This document shows positions 34,002 through 46,839 of a DNA stretch of 64,000 nt, piece by piece. The notes under the pieces are model-generated. The model did no database searches. It was not told where the DNA came from and was given only the letters and a program-made list of their open reading frames with translations. This DNA is from Lactifluus volemus (Eukaryota > Basidiomycota > Agaricomycetes > Russulales > Russulaceae). The position numbers were made by a program, and so were the translations under genes. The stretch is from the NCBI GenBank assembly GCA_022376515.1, contig WTXI01000100.1, positions 58,368 to 122,367 on the forward strand, in the 5' to 3' direction. Positions within the stretch are counted from its first letter, which is position 1, and every line of letters starts with the position of its first letter.

Positions 34002-34300
34002 GTTTGTTCCTTTTTGTTTCTGCGACGCACCCTCTCTGGTGTCCATGCGAAAATGCGTGCATGATCATAATAATGCGAATCTATCCAGCTGCATACATGT
34101 GACTTGACAGTCTCAGAGAGTCATGTAGTCTACAGATAGCAGCAAAAGGGAGAAGGAGGGAGAGGGGAATGTAAATTGGGGATAAGAAATGTCCAACGAC
34201 GTCGTCGCTGGCATCCCGCCATTTTTATCCGTTAATTTAGTAAACGTGAACCTGCGGAGAACTCATCAACACGCCACCCCGGAGCAGGGTTTTGCTTAAT

Positions 34301-35753
34301 TCAACGCACCTCGTCGCGCTCGCGGCCGCGCATGAACGATGGCTCGGTGCCCTTGTAGTAGATATCGGTCCAGAGGTCCTCTGACCGAGGCACCGGGGAA
34401 GCCTTGGCCTCTTCTACTGCCTTGTCGACTTCCCCCTTGGCGGCCTTATCGAGAGCCTGGATGACGCGTTTATCGGTGATCATGCAGATAGGGAGGAAGC
34501 GAGCGAGCTGTCGTTACGTACCTTAAGGTCAGGCTCGGTCGCGATGCCCCATTGTTCAATGTAGGACTGCAGACCGCGAATCGGGTCTTGCGTTGAACGC
34601 ATACGCTGCACCTCCTCACGAGTACGGTATGTTGTACCAGGGTCAGACATCCTGTCCTCATCCTCAGATTTGGGCTTCGATCCAGAGTAAAGAACACGCA
34701 CGAATGGCCACCATAACGGTAGGTCACAAACTCGAGTAGGAGCGGACCCTTGCCCGAGATGACCCAATCACGCGCGTATTTGACTGCCTGCGCGGATGCG
34801 ATAATATCCATACCGTTCGCTTGGATACCAGGTATCTTGTCTCCCCGAGTGAAGTACTCGGTGTTCGATGAGCTGCGCTCAGCAGAGGTACCCATTCCGT
34901 ATTTGTTGTTCTCGCAAACAAACACGCAGGGTAGGTTCCAGAGTTTGGCCATATTGAACGCCTCGAAGACTTGGCCCTGATTGCTCGCACCATCCCCGTA
35001 TAGAGCGAATGTAGCCGATGGGCGCTCGAGATATTTCATGGCAAATGCGATGCCGGCACCGACGGGGACTTGCGCACCAACGATACCATTTCCGCCGAAG
35101 AAACGGGGCGTAAAGATGTGCATTGAACCACCCTTTCCTTGAGACATGCCAATTTGGCGGCCGAGGAGCTCGCCCAGTACACCAGTGATAGTGCCACCAC
35201 GAAGGACAGCGAATGGATGGCAGCGGTAAGAGGTGATGACCATATCATCCTTAGTTATAGACGATTCGAGACCGACTGCAACAGCTTCCTGAAAAAGGAA
35301 AGAACGCGGGACGCGAATAATATATCACAGGGACGAGTCTGAAGAGAGAATACGAAACGCACCTGGCCAATTGCGAGATGGCAGAAACCTCGGATGAGCT
35401 TGCTCTTGTACATCGCGTCGGCAGACTGCTCCATGCGGCGCATCGTGACCATTTCCTTGTACATTTTGAGGAGGCTGTCCTTGGTGACCTCTACGTCAAG
35501 AGAAGGAGTTTCGGTGTTAAAAGCTCTGAAGGAGTCTTCATGAAGTTTGACTGTGAATGGGGTGGAGCCATCCTCCGGTATTGATTGGGAGAGTCGTGTT
35601 GAGTCCGCCGCGGTCTGTAGCGAGCGGGCCAAAGGCTGTCACGTAGCGTAAGTACCAAAGGTTGAACAAATAAGAAATTGTAATTAATACCACAAATCGA
35701 CCGGTTAGCGTTTTTAGAGGGAGACAAGAGCGGAGTCGAGGAAGGGAGGCCAT
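34301..35753 (-). CDS. PDA1: Pyruvate dehydrogenase E1 component subunit alpha, mitochondrial
   Basis: Start at 35753 (MASLPRLRSCLPLKTLTGRF), an arginine- and leucine-rich mitochondrial presequence followed by an intron. The mature part has SLLKMYKEMVTMRRMEQSAD and GFCHLAIGQEAVAVG. The thiamine diphosphate motif runs from GDGASNQGQVFEAFN to CENNKYGMGTSAER. The regulatory serine loop RYGGHSMSDPGTTYRTR is joined across an intron. The end is GTEPSFMRGRERDEVR with stop at 34301. With E1 beta it decarboxylates pyruvate and passes the acetyl group to the lipoyl domain of E2 in the matrix. All key residues are present and the length, about 410 residues, is normal. It converges with COG6, ending about 300 bases from it. 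Confidence 0.92.
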
Positions 35754-38700
35754 GAGAAGAAAGGAAGAGTGGTGTTGAAGCGACGAATGAGCTGTCCCGT
35801 TAAGTCTCCCGCCCTGGGGACAGGTTCTCTCGGGTCCGGGTAATTCCGTCCGCAATATTAGGTCCCCGCCTCCGGTTTCTCGCGTAAGAAATTAGCAGGC
35901 GCGGGTCTCTGTTAACAAATGACGCGGAGGATTCCTTACCGTGTCTCGGGTTAAGTGCTCACAGATGCTACTGTGCACCCTCATTATTGAAAGTGTACAG
36001 ACGATAAGTTACAATCTCACATGCATCGATCACGTGATAAGGAGGCGACCCCGTTGCAAGACCTTTGAGATAACGACAAAAAAGGATTAAATTTGACTTT
36101 TAATCTATTCTACCCCGCTATGACCGTCAAATCACAATATGCGTCAATTGATAAACATGAAGGCAATTGAATGCATGAGACATCCGGGACTATAGTAAAT
36201 TCGACCCATATTCCAGTTGGGACGCGACGAGGTCTCTTGCCACGCTGACTCCGCGAACAAATCCGTGTATAGAACAGAGCAGTCGTTGGATGAAAGGGAT
36301 TCGGTATACACATTCCAGACAGGAATAAGCATAACCGGCGACATGCTCAAGATCTGGCATATATCCTGACTAGTGCAATTGTGTCAGTGGTAAATTCCCT
36401 ATGCATTCATAAGCGACTAAATGCGAACATACAGAATTAAATCTAGGTGTTGATACAAGCATCGGAGAGCAGCGATTGGGCACCCTGAGAGTTGAACCAA
36501 GTCCAAGACTAATTAGGGTCGCGTGCTGAGGCGAGTTTGCGTGAAAATCGTGGGCACAACTTCGAGACGAATGCGACAACGGGAAAATCGTCGAGATGTT
36601 TCCCGTTACCGCGTTCCTCCAAAGGCGGTACATACAAATTTCCTTTACAAGAAAGCGAGCAAACCGCACAACTCTGACCTTAAGGCACTTCACAAGCCTT
36701 ACAAGAGACAAGAGGTATGGCTAAATTGAGTGATGAAATGGAGAATCCGCGCAAGGGTTTGGAGGAAAGTTACAAAGGAGTACGGGGATGATTCGCACAC
36801 CGTTCTTCTTTTGCGTCGGATGCAGAGAACCCCATCCCATATGGGCCAAAACAGAGATGTGGAAAGAGGCATGAATCCAACAACACCTGTTTTTGCATAT
36901 GAATTGGATGTTCAGATGCAGGCAGGTCCAGGCTGCTTTATTGGGAGTCCGCGTAAACCCATAAGCACTAGTGAAGAGCGTCTCGATGGGTTAAAGCGCA
37001 TTGTCAGCACAACCCATAGCATAATATGCGCCCGAACAACGTTAAGGCCTATAAAACTTGCCTAGACTAACTCATAGAAACTTCACCAAGTGCCCATCTC
37101 CCATGTGATGGGTCGCATTCCTTGTCTTGTGGGAGTATCCACCCAAACCATGTGTGAGGTTCAGTTCAGCCATCAAACGAAATGGCTCCGACGAGGCGAG
37201 TGACAGCCAATCGCTTTGATAGTGTCCACGACTCGGAGGTATGCTGCAGTGGGACCAGATTAGCATGTGAATGGTTCGAGGAGAATGCGCGCCCAGAATT
37301 GCCGCATTGATTTAGTGGTGGAGAGTCATCTGGCTGACTCCGAAAATGGTCGGCCATCTCCGGTGGTCTAAAAACTTCTGGTTCAGACGACTTATTGACA
37401 TTCGAGTCATGGGTATACTGACGAACACCATCATATTATAGATAAACTACTAGGCATAGACCAGAGTTCCGCACGAGGCTGGGGGGCTCTATGTGTGGTG
37501 AAGGTATCCGAAGGACCTTGCTAAAGGGCGGAGATTGGCGGAACTTCCATCGCGGAAACAAAACCATTTTGCGATGTGACTAGTTCACAAAATCAAAACT
37601 CATATCGCCTGCCTACCTATCGCAAGCATGCGAACTGGCCAACACCTGGGAATGTCTTACTACCAGAAGCTCAGTAATACCTTTCTGAACTTCCGGAATC
37701 GACTGTATATTCACGAACTGGCAGATATCGGACTAGGTCAAGCAGTGGCCCAGGAATATACCGCCAAAGTGACCTGAACAGGATATCATACCGTGGTGGG
37801 AAAAGAAAGGAGTCAAATAGAGTGTTTCGTTCACGTCGTTGAATTGGTGTCAGTGGACTCTGGAAACGATCCGTGCTGTATCAGGGATCATTGACTTCCT
37901 TTGCTTCGCAACTTCGCAGTTCGCAACCCGCACCCGACCCTCTTTTACGCTTCCAGGCCACTGACCGCCTAATTTACTTCATCCGGACCTACTAGTACGC
38001 GCGCTGCCAGTGCTCTCCCACCTTTTGTATCTCTTTCACCTCCAGCTTTCCATCCCACTCCCTCATTCAACACACCATTCATACACTAGTCCACGTCACT
38101 TATTTTTCCTTGACATAGCAAATGCCGAGTGCTTTTTTGGAGTATCCATTTGGGCGGGCGCCTCGCACGCTTCGAATCTACCCGCCTTGGGAACTCCGAC
38201 AGCCTTGGAGAACAAGGGAGTTTTCCTCATCCCCACTCACACAAATCAACCTCTCATACCAAGCAAAGATATGGATTGTGACAACATGAAGCGTTGATCG
38301 TCTATTACAGAGGCGGCGCTCGGTACCTGCTTCTCACGCCCCAAAGTCTGCCAGTGCAACGAGTTATGATCTGGCTTTATGAGCTGGGTCGTGGACGTCG
38401 GATATTTCAACTCACGCACTTCTTTTGAAGCCATAGTTGAGCCGACAAGAACAGTAGGATTAACAAAGGACATTACCATCACTAGCTCCCAATGACCTTT
38501 CCGATCGCCAGAGTGTCTTTTTCGCGGCCAATATTTCCACGCCCAACAACTGCATTTAGTTCACGTTGATCCAACTTGTTCAACTGCATTAATCCGAACC
38601 ACACGTACGTGCATTCATCCTTTTCTCCGGGAAAGCGAGAGCGAGAATCGCAAAAGAGAGAGCCAAGATTGTTTTCATCAACACCATTGTCACCGCAGGA

Positions 38701-39485
38701 AGTTACTGGAAAGCTGGATGATGAGGATATAATGTTCAAGAAACGACGGCTGCTAGTGAGAGAAGAACGAAATGGGTCGACTTTATTCTACGACCCGGAG
38801 TCTGTATAGGCGGAGTTTGATAGTCGCCAGGATATTCAGATCATTCGAACAATCCATCCACTCGACACTGTCAGTGCTTAACCCATATGTTCAACGGGCA
38901 TCTTAACAGGCAACAGCTCGACTCAGTTCAGCTCAGTCTATGACTGAAGCGGTTTCCGAGCAGCAACACTTCGCAGAACTTGGCATCGCGGTGACAGTAG
39001 TTGTCGTCGGCCACCTTGCTTGCGGACTAGGTTGCAAGTAGAGTCAGAACTTCTTACTTTGCACGGCCGCGGCTTTGAATACTTTGAATTTCAAACTCGG
39101 CAATGTCCGTGCTTACTTTTTGGATCGCGTGAATTTCCATTTCTTTTTTTTCTCATCCTCATCGTCGCCTGCTTTCCGAGGGGCAGAACCTTCGCTGTCT
39201 CCGTCGTTACCGGCTAGCTGAGAGAAAATCCTCGGACTTGTCCATGGCATGTCCTAGTCACCCGAATGAATGTTACTCTGCTACCGGTACAATCTTGAGA
39301 GACCTAGGTTGTTGGATAGCCTGGAATTTATTTCTGCGTTAAACCACAGGTGCCTTGAATGAGCGCCTTGCGAAGTTCACCGAGGTTACTCAGGCCTGGG
39401 TCTGACCGAGGTGGTAGGGCCCCGTGGAAAGTGGAACTATGTTCAGTCTTAAACGACCAAAGGTACGCAGCACCGTGTAGATATT
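35754..39485. other. Long gene-poor region
   Basis: No gene can be supported in 3.7 kb. Around 37080-37420 the plus strand, read with stops, weakly suggests a retroelement RNase H or integrase-type piece; this is too worn to name. Between 38480 and 38810 both strands have 75-85 codon frames, one rich in charged residues (MFKKRRLLVREERNG), without family features. The PDA1 promoter must lie at its left end and the UbiA gene's 3' flank at its right. Confidence 0.4.
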
Positions 39486-41010
39486 TTATCCAAAAAGATA
39501 ATCTATAAATATGCCAGCCCAGATGACTTTACCCAGATAGAAGGCATTCGATTCGAACTGTCTTATACTCAGTAAATGCAGTCGAAAGAGATGAATTTGG
39601 GCCACGTACCGCGCTAAGACAGCCGTTTGGGTCATCAACGTCAAGGTTTTGAAGCTGCGAAACGAAATAGTAGGCTGTACCCCCAACAGCAACTGTGAAG
39701 TACGGTACGCCTTGGCCGTTTAGTACACCAGCTGCAGTGAGACATGCGACCATTATGCCGGCAAAAACAGCCAAAAATTTCTTCACGTGTCTACCAAATA
39801 GAAGCGCAGTTGATTTCACTCCTGCCTTCACGTCGTCACGCCTATCTTGACAAGCGTATATTGTATCTAGTTCGGCTTTATATGGGAGGAAGATTCACTG
39901 AGTGTGAAGCTACGCACCATAGTAGATCGACCACCTGTGGATTTGTTACCTCAGCTCGCCTTCGCCAAACATAAACATAAAATTCACTCACCAACAGCAA
40001 CCCAGGAACAGCACCCCTGATGCGGGAGTGAGCTGAGACTGCAGTGCGCTCCATGCCACAAGGGATATCATATTCACCGCAACGCCTATGCTCGACCGTA
40101 GAGTTTCAGGTACGTACTTTTCTATTCGGAAACTACTACTTACCTAACCAGACCTGCGGCCAGTAGGTGACACGTTTCAAAAGTGGATATATCCCTGCCA
40201 AGGGGAATATTGTAGTGAGCCCAAAGTTCCAACTGTTTAGGCCACTTGCTTTAACTGAAGCTCGACATATGACAAATGGAACGTACGCAAGGGCATTGCA
40301 GGGCTGGAGGAGAGCGAGGAGTATCACGAGATGAATCGCCAAGAACACGAGGGCACCTGGCACTGACACCCGACCATCGGCAATTGGCCTGTGCTTCGTT
40401 CGCTCTGGATGCCGCGGTTGTGAGTGCATGGGGGCAATTCTGATTCTGCCCGATTTCTCACCTACTTGTCTGTCGATGTCACGATCGAGGATGTCATTCC
40501 ACACGCAAGCAGCACCTAGAAGAGCGTAAGAGCAGCAGCATTATGGGGAAACATGAACTCATACTATCATTCCGGCAGAAGACAAAGCCGTCAACAGACC
40601 GAAGACCTTCCTAAGAGAGTGCTCACCTGTGCAGAAGGGCTGCACCAACTAGGCCGTAGGTAAGATTGAAACCATAGGTCTGCAGAGACAGAGACAGTGG
40701 ACGCGCGGCCATCGTCATTCCCCAGGCTGTATTGACGGAAAGGCCAGTCAATTACGTTAGCGGAGTGTCTATGGAGTTCCCATACCGCAGGGCCAGAAAA
40801 CGAGCATGGAGCCAGCGAACTTATGTACGCGGGAGAGCTCGACCTTGAAGTGGATGCACTCAGCGAAACTGCAGCGACAGGGGCGAGAGATGGCAAACGT
40901 AAACGCCTACCCAGCGCCAGAGTCCTGTGGAGGGCGATCTGCTTTCCAATGCGTTCATGGTCGACGAGAGGAGGGAGAGGACTATGAAGTTCAGAACCGG
41001 ACTGGCTCAT
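39486..41010 (-). CDS. UbiA-family prenyltransferase
   Basis: Membrane enzyme that joins a polyprenyl diphosphate to an aromatic or related acceptor. Start ATG 41010 (MSQSGSELHSPLPPL) is likely; the first junction is unclear. Then come VELSRVHKFAGSMLVFWPCAWG and the first Asp-rich motif NDILDRDIDRQV, which binds Mg-diphosphate. Next are hydrophobic spans (LVFLAIHLVILLALLQPCNA, IGVAVNMISLVAW). The second Asp-rich motif region is YYDTIYACQDRRDDVKAG, followed by STALLFGRHVK and the end YLGKVIWAGIFIDYLFG. COQ2-like enzymes and meroterpenoid prenyltransferases share these motifs. Which one this is cannot be read, but there is no obvious mitochondrial presequence and no biosynthetic neighbours. One junction (about 40500-40630) keeps frame only with an internal GT donor (GTGCAG) that drops a few residues; with the stronger donor the frame slips by one, so damage is possible. 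Confidence 0.7.
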
Positions 41011-42997
41011 TAAAAACAGAGTGACTCGGAGAACGTTATGATCATCGCTTCGGTGGCCGGGAAATCTACTACTTGTTAGAGACTGCGATGAAGTACAACG
41101 TCACAGATTCGTAACTCCACGAACTTCAAGTGAGAACACTTTTAGTGCAGCCCGAGTATCTACCAATCACAACGCAGACGGCGCCAGTATGCATGGGTCT
41201 GAGAATCCGCGGCGGTGACTATGACTCGGACAGCGTATAGGTCCGAGTCTTTGTCTCGTTCTCACCTTACTAGTAGCGTTATGTACAGACAGCAGCCTAT
41301 CATATAACCTCACTTTATTGCTCTCCTATTCATTCGCTTGCTCCCGTGTTGGGTATTAAGTTGAAATTGGTGCACACTTCACCTGTCGGTACCAATGCGC
41401 ACAATAGCTCGAAATCTTATCAAGAATTCCACATTGTTCTTGCACGCCCTAGAGACGTCAGCGAGAAGCACGGGTTCTGACTCACATCCAATCATTTCTT
41501 GCAATCCATCAATCTTACCGCCTACCATTATCCCGAGGTCAAACGTTGACTAGGTTCTGAAAAAACAACAGGTCCGGTGGTCGCACTCCATATTCTTTCG
41601 ACTATCCTTTCACTAGCAGGCTTGTCCAGAAGAAATAATATTTGACATCTGTCTGGCGCCAACATTGTCGCGTAGATGGCAGATGCTTTCAGCGGCAGAG
41701 TCTCAAAGTAACTTTAGGATTCTTTTTTGCAGTGCACGAGAGAGAAGAATGAGCTTCTGCGAGGCGAAAGTCAAGTGAAATCTAGGGAACCACCGTCTCA
41801 AGACATTATTCGGATAAGACCCTCAAATACATAACAAGCACCTGTAACCCCAACACTGTTTTTTCCGCTCCACGTTACGTGCTCTTTGTGCCATGCTTGA
41901 TCGTGACATAAAACCTAGAGAAGTTATTTACAATCCCTCCACTATCTTTGGTTTGGAGGGCATAATTGAGAAATTAACCAGCGTTGTGCGGGGCTGTATG
42001 TCCTGCATTTTCAGGTCCTCTGTACAACGTCTATGGTTGTTCCTTATTTTGAAAAGAAGGTACACGTCCAGAACCATGAACTGTGCAGAAGTAGCTTCCG
42101 CAGCCCCGACAAAGCCTCATGAAAGAGAAGGATCGTTTCCCTTTCCCGAAAAAGGTGTTTTAGAGAGCAGGTTCCGCAGCTACATGCGCAGGGATGAAAC
42201 ACATCCAAGAAAACTCACGGCCGCGGAGAAGTGAGCGAAAGTTGTTTGGGAGATAGTTGGCTGCGGGCGTGGACAACGCTTCCCAAGCTTCCGATGAGGT
42301 TGATGTGGTATGACTTAAAAGATACAGGCAGACAGCAGTCCGTGTGAGCATTTGTATATGTGTTCTGCAGCAGCAATGATAGAAAACTTATGGAGAGCGT
42401 GACTACCCCAGGCTAAGGCAGATTGGACGGGCCTGAGTCAAAAGGATATCTGGGTTGCAAGGACGCAGTCTTAGCCTCCCAATTGGACATCACGGGGGGG
42501 AGCTCCAGGCGCCGCAGCGGTTCTAGCTAGAACGATGTTCATCGAGAACGGAAACCATGAAACGGTCAACTCCGAGTCGGAGTGTCGAAAGCAAAAACGT
42601 GTCACGTGACTTATTTTGGCCCAGGTCGCCGCGTCTCTCTTGAAAAAATCATTCTGTTCTTGACACTCTTGGTTGTCATAAAACAAAATCCAACGTGGTA
42701 TACACAACCAACAACACATTTGCTGTCTTCTTCGATGTTCCACATGTATCATTGCGAATACGCATCGTAACTAGTCGGCTGGAAGCTGCGTGCTGGATGA
42801 GTCCCATCTGCCACTTCACATCGATAGATAAACGTGTTCAACTCACCTTTCACAACTTATGAACTTATGCAGCTGCGGAAAAGAGTTCTGGGCCTCCCAC
42901 CACGGGGGCTGAGCTTCCCCCCCATCTGTTTATCTAGGGTACCCTTCGCAGGGAGCTTCGACACCCCAGCTATTTTCTCTCCTCATATTCCCACCAT
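41011..42997. other. Gene-poor region before the second RdRP
   Basis: A 113-codon plus frame at 41893-42234 (MLDRDIKPREVIYNPST) has no recognised family and no supporting splice pattern. No repeats were matched elsewhere in the window. Confidence 0.35.
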
Positions 42998-45900
42998 ATG
43001 GAATTAGAACACTCAAATATTGCCTTTAACGCTGAGACATGCGGCGCTATAGACCACATCCTCGGTCCTAATCACCATGATCCCAGAGATCGGAGAAGTA
43101 AAGGCCGCGTTCTTATTCGACTCGAGAGACAAACTCGCCTGCGAATTGCGATTGTCCAGTTCGGTGTGTGGTACACACCATCTGATTCCCCAGCAAATCA
43201 TGGCAGGACGTTCTCTGTGGAATATGAACAAGAATGTTCCACAGCATATATCAAAGTGGCCCATGAGCATCGTCTCATTTGCATCATTGTGAGTGCTACC
43301 TCCATAGGCTTGGACTCAAATGACACCCCTTTCTCCTTCTTTTAGATACGACAACGCGAAACCAAGGCTGAGTACCTGATCCTCGTTTCGTTCTCCAGTA
43401 TTCGAAGGCTGGAAATTGGGCGCGATGGATCGAAGCGGCCTAGTAGGTGCTTTCCTTATCGTCACATCGTAACACTGATGGTTGACCGCCACCGACAGTT
43501 GTCATATTCGATTTATACAGTCCCCCTACCTTCGAGAAAACGAGCGATAATAATAACGGTACCCATCGCAGGGGAAGATATAAGACGCATGATCGTATAT
43601 CTGCACTCGATGATGCTCATGCCCGCATTTCCCCGTATGCGCACCAACTACGTATCGTCCTCGCTGACCAGCGTGATTTCGAAGAATTCGAGGCGATGTG
43701 CCAGGACGTGAAGTGCCACCGTCCTTCTGGTTGTTGCGTTGATGCCTACGCAATGCGATTCTTTAGAAAGGACTTCATTGACCATGTTTCCCGTTGGACC
43801 CAGAGGATGGCGTGGAAGACCGCATTTCAGATCGAGGCATATCTGCGCTGTGGCCTGCTAACTACGCACGACCTGCTCGTTAGTCTCCGCAAGCCCATTG
43901 AAAGTGTCATCATTGACTACGGCTCTGAGGCGAGCGAATTTTTGCTTCTGTTTTCTTCTGCCCTTCGGACGCGAAGCCCAAGTGAAACGCCGCATGCCTG
44001 CCTTGCACGGGTTCGCGCCGAGTCCCCGACAATCAAGCCACTCAAACTTGCGAAGGGGCATATCTTGTGCCATCATGTAATCATCATGCCTTCGAGGATA
44101 CTCCTCGAGGGTCCCTATCCAACGCAGTCAAATCGTGTCATCCGGCGCTACAAAAGTTACGACCCTACTCTTGTGGAACGCTTCGTGCGTGTCGAATTTC
44201 GCGATGAGGACCACCTCCCGTACCGTTGGGACATCACTGTCGATGGGACGTTGTTTCTGCAGCAGCGCGTTGGTGACATCTTAAGCAAAGGGTTTGAAAT
44301 CGGTGGGCGTCGGTTCGAGTTTCTCGGATACTCAATCAGTTCGCTGCGCGATCACACCGTGTGGTTCGTGTCACCGTTTCGCCATCCTTCCCTCGGTTTC
44401 GTCAATGCGGAGAGAGTTCGCGCATCACTTGGGGATTTCTCGAAGCTACTTCGGACGCCCAGCAAGTACGCGGCGAGGATGGCGCAAGGTTTTACCTCTA
44501 CAGACCCTGGTGTAAAGATTCGATGCTACCAGTGGGAAGAACAGCCCGACTTGGGTCCACACACGGATGGCGTCGGTACAATCTCCCCCCAACTGGCTGA
44601 CATGATATGGGAAGAGAGGTGCCGCGCTATCAGTGACCTAAGGGAGAACTGCGTCAAGCCGTCTGCATATCAATTTCGCTTTCTTGGGTACAAAGGCGTG
44701 GTTGTCGTCGACACACGGCTCAAAGGCATCAAGATGCGTCTGCGAAATTCACAGCGCAAGTTTCCCGTGCATAATATTGCAAAAGCCGAGTTCGAGATAG
44801 CTCGCTCGTTTGATTATCCAAACCCAGTTCACCTCAACAGGTCCGTGGTGTATCTCCTCCATGTCCACGGTCATTCATCATTCGATTTTTTAGGCCTGCC
44901 ATTATGGCACTAGAAGATCTTGGCGTCAAGAAAGAAGCTTTCATACATCTCCAGGAAGCAGCGACAGAGGCCATTTACCATGCCAGCGATTCATTAAAGA
45001 CATTCGCTGACTTGCTTAAAAGCCACGGTCTTGGTGACATGTTCCGCCTGGCCTTTATCCTCGAGCAGCTTGCCAAGCTTGGACATGATTTAAAAGATTA
45101 TCTCCATAGGGAAGCGACTGAAAATGTTTTTCTGAGACGGTTGGTCCGCGACTCGATGAATCACTCGCTCCGCGAGGTGAAATACAAGGCGAGAATTCCG
45201 GTCCCACACAGCTATCAGTTAGTTGGTGTTGCAGATGAAGGTCAAGCATATATCAACGAAGGCGCGGACCCTGACAAAGTTTTCACGCTGAAAGATGGAT
45301 CCATTTATGGTATGTTTTCTCGCGGATCCATAGGCATGCAGCGTCATCAACAGTTGATATCAGCCTGCATACAAGAATCTGCAGACAAAGACCCCGTATA
45401 TTTTAAGGGGTACTGCCTTATTTCCAGGAGCCCAGTGATTCACCCTGGCGACGGTAAGTATATAGGTTTTAATCTCGTCTTCAATACCAATGCGATTCAC
45501 TTAAACTGTAGTTCAACGTGTCTACGCTGTGGGAAAGCCACCTGAAGATAAAATTTGCTTCTTCCGCGACTTGAAAAATGTAGTTGTATTTCCTGCTATT
45601 GGTGCGTAAGATTTGACAACCTTCCTAAATTCCCACTAATCCATACCGCCTAGGTCATCGCTCTTTGGCATCGTGTCTTGCTGGCGGTGACTTGGACGGG
45701 TACGTGACGTACACTGCGCTTGACGCGAGAGCAACAGACGACTTACTTTTAGTGACACGTATGATGTTTACTACAAGAACCCACGGTTGCTTCCTCCTCT
45801 GAAGGCGCACCCAGCGGATTACCCTCCTGGTGAAGTCTGGACACTGGACGAGGGACGTGGGGATGCCAACGTTGAAGATATCTGTAACCATATTGTAGAA

Positions 45901-46839
45901 TTCATAAATTCCGATCCTATGGTACCTTTTTGGATATGTGCCTATCATCGAACTCACACTTACATACCCCTACAGGGACTGTTGGCGAACCGGCACCTTA
46001 TCATTGCTGACCAATCAAAGGTACGATACCAATTGGTCATGGGGTTACAGGTCCTCATCCGCCGATAGGACGGCGTATTCGATGAGCGGTGCATGAAGCT
46101 TGCAGCGTTGTGCAGCAAGGCTGTCGACTACCCAAAGAATGGAAAGCCGGTGGATCTGCATGACCTCCCGAGGACGTCGTCACGGTTGAAACCGGATTGG
46201 CACAAGACTGAGGTGACCACCGACAGCCATGATCCCGACTACTACGAGTCGGACCGCGCTCTCGGGCACTTGTTCCGTGCAATCGATCTACGCAAGCCTT
46301 ATGATTATTTTATTAATAAGGGCATCCCCACTACATCCCCAAAAGGTGTCTTTCCCCTTGAGGATCCGATCACCCGTGCCGTTGCACCTCTTGTCCGATA
46401 CATGACCTGCCAAGACGACAGATCACCCGGGTCCGTGAATGCCCAAGCACAAGGGCTACACGCGCGTTATGTACGAGAGATGCGATACATCTGCATGACA
46501 CATACCCTCATTGATTCCCCGGAAATCTGCCTAACCGAGGAGGAAGTTGTCCTGGGCACCATCCTTGCAAATTGCACGCAACCACGGTGGCGCACGGACC
46601 GCACGCAGCGCATGAGGCTGCACTCCGAGATGTTGGTACGTGACATGCGTTCCCACATTATGTCAGACGAAGGTCCGCCAGCAGAGCCACAGCTGCAGGA
46701 GGGCCTCTGGAGCGGATGGACCATGTGGAACTGGGCGCAACACCACAGAGATGAGGAATTCATTGATAGCTTCTCGCTCATCACTTTGGGAGTAATGTTT
46801 GACTGTCTTAAGCGACTTGGGGCCCTGCAGGACGTCTGA
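42998..46839 (+). CDS. QDE-1-like RNA-dependent RNA polymerase with N-terminal deletion
   Basis: About ten exons on the plus strand, from MELEHSNIAFNAETC to FDCLKRLGALQDV. Conserved parts in order: VQFGVWYTPSDS, KTHDRISALDDAHARI, VEFRDEDHLPYRWD, HTDGVGTIS, FRFLGYKGVVVVD, KARIPVPHSYQLVGVADEG and LISRSPVIHPGDVQRVYAVG. Then comes the catalytic LAGGDLDGDTYDVYYKNP (three Asp of DxDGD intact, split by an intron), then LLANRHLIIADQSKDGVFDE. Compared with the third RdRP (53717-57818), about 100 residues are missing after KGRV near residue 40. The deletion keeps the frame and joins to RLRIAIVQFG. The polymerase core is complete, so activity is possible, but the lost N-terminal part may matter. The DUF6534-type gene follows about 1.2 kb downstream, as it does at the remnant at 13.1 kb. 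Confidence 0.85.

Noticed and set aside
36520..37430. Retrotransposon polymerase remnant
   Set aside because: The resemblance needs many stops and shifts and rests on a few scattered residues; not enough to name.
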